Position numbers and translations under genes: made by a program
The notes under the pieces: model-generated
What the model saw: the letters and a program-made list of their open reading frames with translations, nothing else
Told to the model about the DNA's origin: nothing
The model's database searches: none
DNA from: an uncultured Bacilli bacterium
Lineage (GTDB): Bacteria > Bacillota_I > Bacilli_A > RF39 > UBA660
Length of the DNA: 15,896 nt
Direction: 5' to 3'
Assembly (NCBI GenBank): GCA_934153655.1
Contig: CAKPFH010000033.1
Coordinates: forward strand, 1-15,896
In this document: piece after piece, positions 7,545 through 15,481 of the stretch
Layout: each line of letters begins with the position of its first letter
Numbering within the stretch: the first letter of the stretch is position 1

Positions 7545-7565
7545 ATTTTGTCATGATTTTGTCAT
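7545..7565 (+). promoter_or_regulatory. Two direct copies of ATTTTGTCAT, 11 bp apart
   Basis: ATTTTGTCAT occurs at 7545-7554 and 7556-7565, so the copies are in phase on one DNA face. They abut the -35 of the flippase promoter and lie just upstream of the -35 of the divergent peptide promoter. Tandem direct repeats with this period are typical binding sites of OmpR/PhoB-type response regulators. The binding protein is unknown. Confidence 0.45.
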
Positions 7566-7593
7566 TTACTATTTACCTAAATAATGATATAAT
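7565..7593 (+). promoter_or_regulatory. Promoter for the flippase/ATPase pair
   Basis: TATAAT at 7588-7593 has TTTACT at 7565-7570, spacing 17. The expected transcription start (~7600) leaves a leader of only about nine bases before ATG 7609, in which GGTGA (7600-7604) would be the ribosome binding site. The weak -35 next to the direct repeat suggests activation. Confidence 0.6.
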
Positions 7594-7608
7594 TATCTCG
7601 GTGATAAA

Positions 7609-9003
7609 ATGAATCAAAAAAAAGAATTGATGAAAAATACTTTAATTATTTCAATAGGTAAATTTTCTACCCAATTAGTTAGTTTTTTATTACTTCCACT
7701 TTATACTAGTTTATTAACAACTACAGAATACGGAAGATATGATTTATTAAATACTATTTCCATTTTTCTTATTCCTTGTATTACTTTACTTATGGAAGAA
7801 GGAATGTTTAGATTTTTAATTGATGCTAAAGATGATAAAGAAAAAGGAGAAGTATTTTCAATTACTACAACAACAACAACTATTAGTTTTCTTGTTTGGA
7901 GCATATTAATATTAATAGTTGGTTCAATTATTAAGTATCCTTATACCATTTATTTAATTTTTTATTTACTTGCTAGTATTTTATCATCTTTAGCCGGTTC
8001 TAGTGCTAGAGGTCTTGGTAAATTTAAAATTTATTCTTTATTTTGTTTTCTTTCAAGTTTCTTCAATATAATTTTAAATATTTTATTTATTGCCATTTTA
8101 AAAGTTGGTATAACTGGTTTATTTATTTCTTATATAGTTGCTAATAGTTTAGTATCCCTTTGGCTTTTATATAAAATAGATTATTTTAAATTAATTAAAT
8201 TTAAGGGAATTAATAAGAAAAAAACTAAAGAAATGATTAAATATTCTTTTCCTTTAGTACCTAATAGTATTTCTTGGAATGCTATTTCCTTAACTGATAG
8301 ATTATTAATTACAAACATATTAAATGATGGTATGAATGGAATTTACTCCGTTGCTAATAGATTCCCAACTATTATTAATACTTGTTATTCTTATTTTAAT
8401 ATTTCTTGGAAAGAATCAGCATCTAAAGTGGTTAATAAAGAAGATAAAAATGAATTTTATAATAGTGTTTATATTAATTTAAGACATTTTTTAATCTGTG
8501 TTTCTATTTTACTAATAGCAATTCTTCCTTTTATCTTTAATTTATTAATTAAAAATGCTTATAGAGAAGCTTATAATTATATACCAATTATGGTTATGAA
8601 TGTTTATTTTTCTAATTTATCTAATTTTTCAAGTGGAATATTCTCAGCTTATAAAGATACCAAGATATTAGCAACTACAACTATTGTTGCTGCTCTTATT
8701 AACTTTTTAGTAGGATTTATTTTTATTAAAAAAATAGGATTATATGCAACTATTCTTGCTACTTTAATAAGTTATATTGTAATATTTATCTATAGAAATT
8801 ATAAATTAAAAAAATATATTAAATTAGATAGAGATAAATATTTAATACCTAGTTTTTTAGTTTTAATAATAGTAAGTATTTCTTATTATTTAAGAAATTA
8901 TTTAATTTGTTTTCTAACTTTAGTAATTGCTTTTATTTATAGTTATTATTTAAATAAAGGTTTAGTAAATACTATAGTTTTAAAATTTAAAAGAAAGAGG
9001 TAA
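7609..9003 (+). CDS. Oligosaccharide flippase / polysaccharide biosynthesis protein (MOP superfamily, Wzx-like)
   Basis: 464 residues, almost entirely hydrophobic spans (about twelve to fourteen), typical of polytopic flippases that move lipid-linked sugars across the cytoplasmic membrane. The N-terminus with IGKFSTQLVSFLLLPLYTSL (about 15-34) followed by EYGRYDL and a MEEGMFRF segment is characteristic of the Wzx/RfbX branch. A run of ACA codons in 7867-7882 encodes consecutive Thr. GGTGA (7600-7604) is the ribosome binding site. It is followed after two bases by the P-type ATPase gene. No glycosyltransferase cluster is nearby, so the substrate (capsule, teichoic-acid-like or other glycan) cannot be told. 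Confidence 0.85.
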   Translation: MNQKKELMKNTLIISIGKFSTQLVSFLLLPLYTSLLTTTEYGRYDLLNTISIFLIPCITLLMEEGMFRFLIDAKDDKEKGEVFSITTTTTTISFLVWSILILIVGSIIKYPYTIYLIFYLLASILSSLAGSSARGLGKFKIYSLFCFLSSFFNIILNILFIAILKVGITGLFISYIVANSLVSLWLLYKIDYFKLIKFKGINKKKTKEMIKYSFPLVPNSISWNAISLTDRLLITNILNDGMNGIYSVANRFPTIINTCYSYFNISWKESASKVVNKEDKNEFYNSVYINLRHFLICVSILLIAILPFIFNLLIKNAYREAYNYIPIMVMNVYFSNLSNFSSGIFSAYKDTKILATTTIVAALINFLVGFIFIKKIGLYATILATLISYIVIFIYRNYKLKKYIKLDRDKYLIPSFLVLIIVSISYYLRNYLICFLTLVIAFIYSYYLNKGLVNTIVLKFKRKR

Positions 9004-9005
9004 AT

Positions 9006-11378
9006 ATGGAAGAAAAAGTTGATATTAAAACTGGTTTAACTGATAGTATGGTTAAAGAAAGAATTGCTAAGAATTTAGTTAATTATAATACTCAACCAGC
9101 TACTAAAACTATACCTGAGATAATTAGAAGTAATGTTCTTACTTATTTTAATTTTTTAAATATCTTTTTAGGTGCTGCTGTTTTATTTGCAGGAATTATT
9201 AGTAATCAGTTCATGTATTCTTTAAAAAATTGTTTATTTGTAGGAGTTGTTTTTTGGAATACAGTTATTAGTACTATTCAAGAAATTATATCTAAAAAAA
9301 TAGTTGATAAATTATCAGTTATATCTAGTAGCAAAGCTCTTGTTATTCGAGATAGTAAAGAACAAATAATTGAAATGGATAACATCGTTTTAGATGATAT
9401 TATAGTATTTAAACCAGGTAATCAAGTATTAACTGATAGTATTATATTAGAAGGAAGTGTTGAAGTAAATGAATCTTTTATAACTGGTGAATCTAATACT
9501 ATTTTAAAAAAAGTAGGTGATACTTTACTATCAGGAAGTTTTATTATATCAGGTTCTTCTACTTGTAAAGTAATTCATGTAGGTGAGAATAACTATGTTA
9601 ATAAAATATCAAGTGATGCTAAATATATAAAAGAAAATAATTCGGTTATTTATAATTCTTTTAAAACAATGGTGCAAATATTATCATTTATTATTATTCC
9701 TTTAGGTGCTGCTTTATTTTGTAATCAATACTTAGTAATTGGTTCAAGTATTGGTAATTCAATTATTAATACTGTAGCGGCTTTAATTGGAATGATACCA
9801 AATGGTTTAGTTTTATTAACATCATCCGTTATGGCTGTATCAGTTATTAGATTAAGTAAACAAAAAGTATTAGTTCAACAACTTTATTGTATAGAAACAC
9901 TATCAAGAGTAAATGTAATATGTTTAGATAAAACTGGTACTATTACAACTGGTAATATGAAATTACATGATATTATTCCAAATAATAATTATACTAAAGA
10001 AGAATTCAAAAAAATAATTTTAAAAATAGTAAATGGTCTAGATGATAATTCATCTACCTTTAAAGCAATTAGTGATAAATATCAAGATAAAATTAAACAA
10101 GAAGTAATAGATACAATACCATTTTCATCTGAAAGAAAGTTTTCAGCTTTACAAATAAAGAATGATTATAGTTATTATATAGGTGCCTATGAATATATTG
10201 TTAAAGATAGGGAATTAGATTATTCTAAAATTAAAGATTATTTAGATGATTATCGTATTTTAACTGTTTGTAAAACTAAAGAAAATTTAACTAACAAGCC
10301 AACTAACTTAGAAGTAGTAGGATTTATTTTAATTGAAGATGAAATAAGAAAAGAAGCAAGTGATACTTTAAAATTTTTTAAAGAACAAGGAGTTAAAATA
10401 AAAATAATATCAGGAGATAATTCTAAAACGGTTTTAAATATTATTAAAAAGGTAACTGGTAATGATAATTTAAAAGCTGTTAATTTTCCTGAAATAGAAG
10501 AAAGTAATTTAAAAACTGTAATTGAAGAAACTGATGTCTTTGGTCGAGTAACCCCTATTGGTAAGAAACAATTAATTCTTACTTTAAAAGAACTAGGTTA
10601 TATAACAGCTATGACAGGAGATGGAGTAAATGATGTTTTAGCTTTAAAAGAAGCAGATTGTAGCATTGCTATGTCATCAGGATCTGATGCTAGTAAAGCT
10701 GTTAGTCAAATAGTTTTACTTGATAATAACTTTGCTTCAATGCCTAAGATTGTTGCTGAAGGTAGAAGAACTATTAACAATATTGAAAGAAGTGCTTCCT
10801 TATTACTTGTTAAAACAATTTATACTATTTTAATTATTTTAACTTGTTTATTTACTCAAAATGAATATTTCTTTATACCAATTCAATTAACTTTAATTAC
10901 AACTTGTACAATTGGAATACCTTCATTTATTCTAGCTTTAGAACCAAATACTAATATAGTAAGTGGTAATTTCTTATTAAAAATATTTAAAAATAGTATT
11001 CCAGCTGGAATAACCGTATTTTTAGATGTAATTATAATTATCTTATTCAAGCAAGCTTTTCCAATGAATGAAAGTATTATAAATGCTTTAGCGGTTCTAG
11101 TAACCGGAACAACAGGTTTTATTCATTTATACTATGTTTCTAAACCATTTAACTTCTTAAGAAGTGCTTTATTAATAATATTATTATTTGGGTTTATCTA
11201 TGGAGCCTTATTCCAATATGAATTCTTTAATTTAAGTGAATTAAACTTACAAATTGGTTTAATCTTATTCTTATTAATAATATTTTCAGTTCATTCATAC
11301 AAAGTATTACAAACATTTTTGAATTTTATTACTAATAAATTTATAAAAAAAGAAAAAACTCTTAATAAAAATATTTAA
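9006..11378 (+). CDS. P-type cation-transporting ATPase (CtpE-like)
   Basis: 790 residues, complete. All P-type ATPase landmarks are present in order: actuator-domain TGES (160-163), an M4 motif IPNGLVLLTS (264-273), the phosphorylation site DKTGT (D308), ISGDN (468-472) and the hinge GDGVND (538-543). Six C-terminal membrane spans follow residue ~600. The short N-terminus without a heavy-metal-binding domain and the LVLLTS stretch after M4 fit the CtpE-like branch, in which calcium transport is described in mycobacteria. The M4 motif has Asn266 where Ca2+/Na+ pumps usually have Glu (PEGL). Ion specificity is therefore open. It is co-transcribed with the flippase (gap of two bases) and ends at the terminator shared with rarA. 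Confidence 0.92.
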   Translation: MEEKVDIKTGLTDSMVKERIAKNLVNYNTQPATKTIPEIIRSNVLTYFNFLNIFLGAAVLFAGIISNQFMYSLKNCLFVGVVFWNTVISTIQEIISKKIVDKLSVISSSKALVIRDSKEQIIEMDNIVLDDIIVFKPGNQVLTDSIILEGSVEVNESFITGESNTILKKVGDTLLSGSFIISGSSTCKVIHVGENNYVNKISSDAKYIKENNSVIYNSFKTMVQILSFIIIPLGAALFCNQYLVIGSSIGNSIINTVAALIGMIPNGLVLLTSSVMAVSVIRLSKQKVLVQQLYCIETLSRVNVICLDKTGTITTGNMKLHDIIPNNNYTKEEFKKIILKIVNGLDDNSSTFKAISDKYQDKIKQEVIDTIPFSSERKFSALQIKNDYSYYIGAYEYIVKDRELDYSKIKDYLDDYRILTVCKTKENLTNKPTNLEVVGFILIEDEIRKEASDTLKFFKEQGVKIKIISGDNSKTVLNIIKKVTGNDNLKAVNFPEIEESNLKTVIEETDVFGRVTPIGKKQLILTLKELGYITAMTGDGVNDVLALKEADCSIAMSSGSDASKAVSQIVLLDNNFASMPKIVAEGRRTINNIERSASLLLVKTIYTILIILTCLFTQNEYFFIPIQLTLITTCTIGIPSFILALEPNTNIVSGNFLLKIFKNSIPAGITVFLDVIIIILFKQAFPMNESIINALAVLVTGTTGFIHLYYVSKPFNFLRSALLIILLFGFIYGALFQYEFFNLSELNLQIGLILFLLIIFSVHSYKVLQTFLNFITNKFIKKEKTLNKNI

Positions 11379-11382
11379 AATT

Positions 11383-11420
11383 AAAAAAGGAATAGTTTTT
11401 AATCTTTACTATTCTTTTTT
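11383..11420. terminator. Bidirectional terminator between the P-type ATPase and rarA
   Basis: Bases 11384-11396 pair with 11408-11420 (13 bp including one G-U pair, loop of 11), with A-rich left and T-rich right flanks. It sits four bases after the ATPase stop and overlaps the last codons of the convergent rarA. Confidence 0.8.
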
Positions 11421-12625
11421 AAATATTCTAATTTATCATTTATTTGTTTTAAAGTTCTTTCATAACTACTTGTTTCTTTTGGTATATAATACTTTTTATT
11501 TTTAATATTATTTGGTAAATATTGTTGATTAACCCAAGCATTTTTATAGTCATGAGGGTATTTATAATCTTTAGAATTGGTTTTTATATGATCAGGAGGA
11601 TTTCCACATCTACCTGTATCAATATCTTCTAAAGCCTTAGCAATTGCAAGATAAGCACTATTGGATTTAGGAGATAGGGCAAGCTCGATTACAACATTTG
11701 ATAAAGGTATAATCGCTTCCGGTAAGCCAACTCTTTCACTGGCTTTAATAGCAGCTTCAACCTTTGGTCCCATTGAAGGATTAGCAAGACCTATATCTTC
11801 ATAACAAATTACGGTTAATCTGCGAAAAATACTATCTAAATCTTCGGCTTTTAACATTCTTCCTAAATAATGTAAACTAGCATTTACATCACTTCCTCTA
11901 ATAGACTTTTGAAAAGCACTTAAAACATCATAATAACCATCATCATTTTTATCATGAAAGAAATTATGTTTATTATCAATACTTTTCAAAAACTCTAAAT
12001 CAATTGAATGATTATCTTTAGAATAATAAGCAAGTTCTAATAAATTATAAGCATATCTTAAATCAGATCCTGATACATTGGCTATATAATTAATACTATC
12101 TTTATCTATTACTAAATTAGGTAAAACATTTTTTTCTACAACTTTTTCAAGACCTTCCTTAATATCACCTTCTGTTAACTCATGAAGTTCAAATAAATGA
12201 CATCTACTTCTAATAGCAGGATTTATACTATGAAAAGGATTACTTGTTGTCATACCAATTAAAGTTATTTGACCATTTTCAAGTTGAGGTAATAATAAAT
12301 CTTGTTTATCTTTATTTAATCTATGAATTTCATCTAAAATTAAAACAATTCCATCATATAACTTAGCTTCTTCAAATACCACTTGAAAATCATGTTTATC
12401 ATTTATAGTAGCATTTAATAAGCGATAACGAACATTTAAATCATTTACAATAGATAAAGCTATACTTGTTTTACCAATACCAGGTTTACCATATAAAATC
12501 ATCGAAAACAATTTTTTATTCTTAACTAAATTACTTAATATTTTATTTTCTCCTATTAAATGCTTTTGACCTAAAACATCATTTAAACTATTAGGTCTAA
12601 GTTTTATAGCTAAAGGTTTATCCAT
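11399..12625 (-). CDS. rarA: Replication-associated recombination protein A (MgsA/RarA AAA+ ATPase)
   Basis: 408 residues. RarA is a clamp-loader-related AAA+ ATPase that acts at stalled replication forks. The N-terminal LAIKLRPNSLNDVLGQKHL (4-22) is the family signature. Walker A GKPGIGKT is at 46-53, Walker B LILDEIH around 95-101, and the sensor/Arg-finger region TTSNPF...AIRSRC around 126-141. The C-terminal tetramerisation domain includes RRLTVICYEDIGLANP and a C-terminal DYKYPHDY segment. ATG 12625 is chosen over ATG 12637 because GGTGA lies six bases before it, while the upstream ATG has no ribosome binding site. No clear promoter was found. Confidence 0.95.
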   Translation of the reverse strand: MDKPLAIKLRPNSLNDVLGQKHLIGENKILSNLVKNKKLFSMILYGKPGIGKTSIALSIVNDLNVRYRLLNATINDKHDFQVVFEEAKLYDGIVLILDEIHRLNKDKQDLLLPQLENGQITLIGMTTSNPFHSINPAIRSRCHLFELHELTEGDIKEGLEKVVEKNVLPNLVIDKDSINYIANVSGSDLRYAYNLLELAYYSKDNHSIDLEFLKSIDNKHNFFHDKNDDGYYDVLSAFQKSIRGSDVNASLHYLGRMLKAEDLDSIFRRLTVICYEDIGLANPSMGPKVEAAIKASERVGLPEAIIPLSNVVIELALSPKSNSAYLAIAKALEDIDTGRCGNPPDHIKTNSKDYKYPHDYKNAWVNQQYLPNNIKNKKYYIPKETSSYERTLKQINDKLEYLKKNSKD

Positions 12626-12670
12626 ATAAATCACCATAGATATCTTAACACATTTTAAAGTAAAAAGAAA

Positions 12671-12699
12671 TTGTTTTAATAATATATTTGTGCTATAAT
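12671..12699 (+). promoter_or_regulatory. Promoter of xerD-deoB
   Basis: TTGTTT (12671-12676) and TATAAT (12694-12699) are 17 bases apart, with a TG one base before the -10 (extended -10). Transcription should start around 12705-12707, on or next to the first ATG codons of xerD. Confidence 0.75.
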
Positions 12700-12706
12700 A
12701 TTTATG

Positions 12707-13606
12707 ATGTTTATGAAAGATGATATAGATGATTATATTAGTTATATTAAATTAGAAAAAAAATTAGCTAAAAATACCATTGAAAGTTATAAATTTGATT
12801 TAGATAGTTATCAAAAATTCTTAAGAAAAAATAAGATTTATGATCCTCAAGATATTAAATTAACTGACATAAATGCTTATTTAAAATATTTAAAAGATAG
12901 CGGTTTAAATTCAAGAACTATAGCAAGGCATATAACAGTTATAAAAGAATTTCATAAATATTTAATAAGAACTGAAAAAGTAAGTGAAGATATTACTTTA
13001 AATCTTGAAAATGTTAAATTAGCTAAGAAATTACCTGTTGTTATTAATGAACATGATATGCAAAGTATTTTAGATATAAACTTAGTTAATACTTATAAAT
13101 ATCGTGATAAAGCTATGCTTGAACTTATGTATGGATCAGGACTTAGAGTATCTGAACTTATTAATTTAACTATTTATGATTTTGATTTCTCTGAAAATAT
13201 CATTTTAATAAATGGTAAAGGTAATAAGCAAAGAATAGTACCATTAAATGAATATGCTATTAAAGCTTTAAAAGATTATTTAGAAGTTAGACCTAGTTTA
13301 ATAAAAATTAAAAATGGTAATCCTGATTTATTATTTTTAAATAATCATGGTAAAGGTATTTCAAGACATGGATTTAATTATATTATACAAAATATTTTAA
13401 AAGAAAAAGGAATTAAGACAAAAATAACTCCTCATAGTTTAAGACATACTTTTGCTACAACTCTATTAAATAATGGAGCTGATTTAAGAACTATTCAAGA
13501 GTTATTAGGACATTCAGATGTTGTAACAACGAGGATATATACCCATACAGCAAATAATAAATTAAAAGAAGATTACATAAAATATAATACAAGAAAAGAG
13601 GAGTAA
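12707..13606 (+). CDS. xerD: Site-specific tyrosine recombinase XerD/XerC type
   Basis: 299 residues from ATG 12707. Xer recombinases resolve chromosome dimers at dif sites. The N-terminal SAM-like domain (LEKKLAKNTIESYKFDL) and the catalytic domain are complete, with catalytic R147 (GLRVSEL), K171 (GKGNKQR), H243/R246 (HSLRH), H269 (LLGHSD) and nucleophile Y278 (RIYTH). In-frame ATGs lie at 12704, 12707 and 12713. With the -10 ending at 12699, 12704 is too close; 12707 would sit at the transcript's first base, and 12713 best matches the family N-terminus. None has a Shine-Dalgarno, so a leaderless mRNA is likely. No phage genes flank it, and deoB follows after one base, supporting a housekeeping Xer rather than an integrase. 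XerC cannot be fully excluded. Confidence 0.9.
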   Translation: MFMKDDIDDYISYIKLEKKLAKNTIESYKFDLDSYQKFLRKNKIYDPQDIKLTDINAYLKYLKDSGLNSRTIARHITVIKEFHKYLIRTEKVSEDITLNLENVKLAKKLPVVINEHDMQSILDINLVNTYKYRDKAMLELMYGSGLRVSELINLTIYDFDFSENIILINGKGNKQRIVPLNEYAIKALKDYLEVRPSLIKIKNGNPDLLFLNNHGKGISRHGFNYIIQNILKEKGIKTKITPHSLRHTFATTLLNNGADLRTIQELLGHSDVVTTRIYTHTANNKLKEDYIKYNTRKEE

Positions 13607-13607
13607 A

Positions 13608-14774
13608 ATGAAATTTAAACGTGTTTTTTTAATTGTTTTAGATTCCCTAGGAGTAGGGGGAGCAAGTGATAGTGAAAGTTATGGTGATAAAGGAGCTAAT
13701 ACGCTTGGAAATATCATTAAAAACTATGATTTGTTTATACCTAATTTAAAGAAACTAGGTTTTTTAAATACTTTAAACATGAATAATAAAGAAAGTGAAG
13801 CATATTATACGATAGCTCGTCCTAAAAATAAAGGAAAAGATTCTTTATCAGGTCATTATGAACTAATGTGTATTGAAAATAATGTTTCTTTTAAGACTTA
13901 TATGGAAAATGGCTTCCCAAGAGATATGTTAGAAACAATTGCTAATAAAACTAATAAAGGTATAATTGGAAATATAATTGGTAGTCCTATAAACGTAATT
14001 AATAGACTTGGAGCAAGACATATGGAAACAGGTTCTTTAATTATTTATACAACAGGAGACTCTGATCTTGAAGTATCTGCTCATGAAGATATTATTCCAA
14101 TTAATGAATTAAGAGAATATGCTGAAATAATAAGAAATGTATGTGAAAGAGAAGAATGGAAAGTCGGAAGAGTTGTTGCAAGACCTTTTAATGGTACACC
14201 TGATAACTTTAAATTAACAACAGATACTAGGTATTATACTTTAACCCCACCTAATAAAAGTGTTTTAGATATTTTAAAAAACAATGAATTACAAGTAATA
14301 TCAATTGGTAAAGTATGCGATTTATATAATGGATTTGGTATAACTAAAATAATTAAATCAGGTAATAATCAAGAAGGTATTAATAAATTAATTGATATTA
14401 TGGATAAAAATTTTACTGGTCTATGCTTTTTAAACTTATCTGATTTTGATACCATTTATGGACATAATCGTGATGTTAAAGGTTATGCTGAAGAAATAGA
14501 AAATCTAGATGTAGAAATACCAATTATTTTAAATAAATTAGAACTTGATGATTTATTAATTATCACAGCCGATCATGGATGTGATCCTACTATGCCAGGA
14601 TTTAATCATACAAGAGAAAATGTTCCAGTTTTAGCTTATTCAAGAATATTTAAAGAACCAAAACAATTAGATGTTTTAGAATCTCTTTCAGATATCGGAG
14701 CAACCATTGTTGATAATTATAAATTAGAAGATAGACCTTGGATGGGAACAAGCTTTTTAGATAAATTAAAATAA
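13608..14774 (+). CDS. deoB: Phosphopentomutase
   Basis: 388 residues, the usual size. It interconverts (deoxy)ribose-1-phosphate and -5-phosphate in nucleoside salvage and belongs to the alkaline-phosphatase superfamily with two Mn2+. Metal-binding elements are visible: VLDSLGVG with D12, and TADHGCDPTMPGFNHTREN (320-338). The segment around the phosphorylated residue reads GKDSLSGHYE (76-85), with Ser where studied bacterial enzymes have Thr in GKDT. GAGGAG overlapping the xerD end is the ribosome binding site. Co-transcribed with xerD; upp elsewhere in the window supplies the matching pyrimidine salvage step. Confidence 0.96.
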   Translation: MKFKRVFLIVLDSLGVGGASDSESYGDKGANTLGNIIKNYDLFIPNLKKLGFLNTLNMNNKESEAYYTIARPKNKGKDSLSGHYELMCIENNVSFKTYMENGFPRDMLETIANKTNKGIIGNIIGSPINVINRLGARHMETGSLIIYTTGDSDLEVSAHEDIIPINELREYAEIIRNVCEREEWKVGRVVARPFNGTPDNFKLTTDTRYYTLTPPNKSVLDILKNNELQVISIGKVCDLYNGFGITKIIKSGNNQEGINKLIDIMDKNFTGLCFLNLSDFDTIYGHNRDVKGYAEEIENLDVEIPIILNKLELDDLLIITADHGCDPTMPGFNHTRENVPVLAYSRIFKEPKQLDVLESLSDIGATIVDNYKLEDRPWMGTSFLDKLK

Positions 14775-14784
14775 TATAATATTT

Positions 14785-14822
14785 AAGCATTTGCATATTA
14801 TGTAATATGGAGGTGCTTTTTT
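14785..14822 (+). terminator. Intrinsic terminator after deoB, with an SD-like sequence in its 3' arm
   Basis: Bases 14785-14800 pair with 14803-14818 (two G-U pairs, one G-G mismatch, two-base loop), followed by six T. The 3' arm holds GGAGGTG (14809-14815), a perfect Shine-Dalgarno sequence, so the element may also affect translation of the following Dps-like gene on read-through transcripts. Confidence 0.7.
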
Positions 14823-14843
14823 ATTAAATTCAATTATGTAGAT

Positions 14844-15260
14844 ATGTTAAATCAATTTTTAACCAATGTTTTTATGTTAAAAAATAATTTCTATAATTTA
14901 TACTTTAATATAAAAGGGAAGGGGAGTAGTAGTTTAATTATAAGCCTTGAAGATAACATTAAAAGTATTAATGAAATATATATAAAACTAGCTGAATTAA
15001 TAAAAAAAATAGGAGGATATCCTATAATGAATTTATCTGAAATAAAAAATGTTTCTACGATTAAAGAGATTGTTAGTAAAGATTATGATGTAGATGAAGC
15101 AAGTGATATTATGTTAAGTAATCTTACTTTAATAAATAATATGAATAAGCAAGTAGGAGAGTATGCTTTTAAAAATAATGATTTAGATAGTATTAACTTT
15201 GTTCTAAATTTTAATAACTATTTAAGTAATAATATTAGGTTATTAAAAATGAATAAATAA
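14844..15260 (+). CDS. Dps/ferritin-like protein lacking most ferroxidase ligands
   Basis: 138 residues from ATG 14844. The N-terminal LNQFLTNVF, the FNIKG (compare WNVKG), the following helix ending in IGGYPIMNLSEI (compare IGGKPLATLKEY) and STIKE match the Dps family, a four-helix bundle that stores iron and protects DNA. Aligned by eye to Listeria Dps, the ligand positions H31, H43 and D58 become Tyr, Ile and Ile; D47 becomes Glu and E62 is kept. The protein contains no His and no Trp at all. It may therefore be a structural remnant without ferroxidase activity. The ATG has no ribosome binding site; an in-frame ATT at 14823, seven bases after GGAGGTG, would give MKFNYVD before this start. 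It converges on the DUF1540 gene. Confidence 0.7.
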   Translation: MLNQFLTNVFMLKNNFYNLYFNIKGKGSSSLIISLEDNIKSINEIYIKLAELIKKIGGYPIMNLSEIKNVSTIKEIVSKDYDVDEASDIMLSNLTLINNMNKQVGEYAFKNNDLDSINFVLNFNNYLSNNIRLLKMNK

Positions 15261-15272
15261 ATTATTCATTTT
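15246..15272. terminator. Bidirectional terminator between the Dps-like and DUF1540 genes
   Basis: Perfect 11-bp inverted repeat (15246-15256 with 15262-15272) with a five-base loop, covering the stop codons of both convergent genes. It is A/T-rich with a short T-rich right flank. Confidence 0.65.
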
Positions 15273-15435
15273 CTTTAGCATCAAAACTTTCACATACAGT
15301 TGCATCTTTATGTTCACAATCACATGCATCACAATCACAACTAACTTTAATTTCATCTAGATTGCATTCACAATTCTTAGTATTATTGTATTTACAATTA
15401 GATACATTGCATTTGATTTTTTGACTTTTTTTCAT
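15262..15435 (-). CDS. DUF1540 Cys-rich putative metal-binding protein
   Basis: 57 residues with nine Cys (9, 14, 22, 24, 33, 35, 38, 40, 48) and one His (42). The order CNVSNCKYNNTKNCECNLDEI then VSCDCDACDC and TVCESF matches the DUF1540 pattern (C-V-x-NC-x-Y-N, ending T-x-C-x-F), a small Cys-rich protein family common in Firmicutes and thought to bind metal. The CDCDACDC cluster is denser than usual. ATG at 15435 is preferred over TTG 15447 because GGGTGAG lies four bases before it. Divergent from the region to the right; convergent with the Dps-like gene, an intriguing pairing if both handle metal. Confidence 0.88.
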   Translation of the reverse strand: MKKSQKIKCNVSNCKYNNTKNCECNLDEIKVSCDCDACDCEHKDATVCESFDAKENE

Positions 15436-15451
15436 TTTCTCACCCAAATCT

Positions 15452-15481
15452 ATTATGTGTATTATTGCTAATTTTATGCAA
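15452..15481 (-). promoter_or_regulatory. Candidate promoter of the DUF1540 gene
   Basis: On the minus strand TTGCAT (15481-15476) and CATAAT (15457-15452) are 18 bases apart, placed so that transcription would start just before the GGGTGAG ribosome binding site. Matches are moderate. Confidence 0.45.

Noticed and set aside
12926..12931. AGG reassigned to Met, as reported in some uncultured Bacilli
   Set aside because: AGG in xerD falls at a position that is Arg in relatives (ARHI), so AGG reads as Arg here.
12707..13606. Tyrosine recombinase as integrase of a mobile element
   Set aside because: Sequence is Xer-like with a deoB neighbour; no attachment-site repeats or phage genes are seen nearby.
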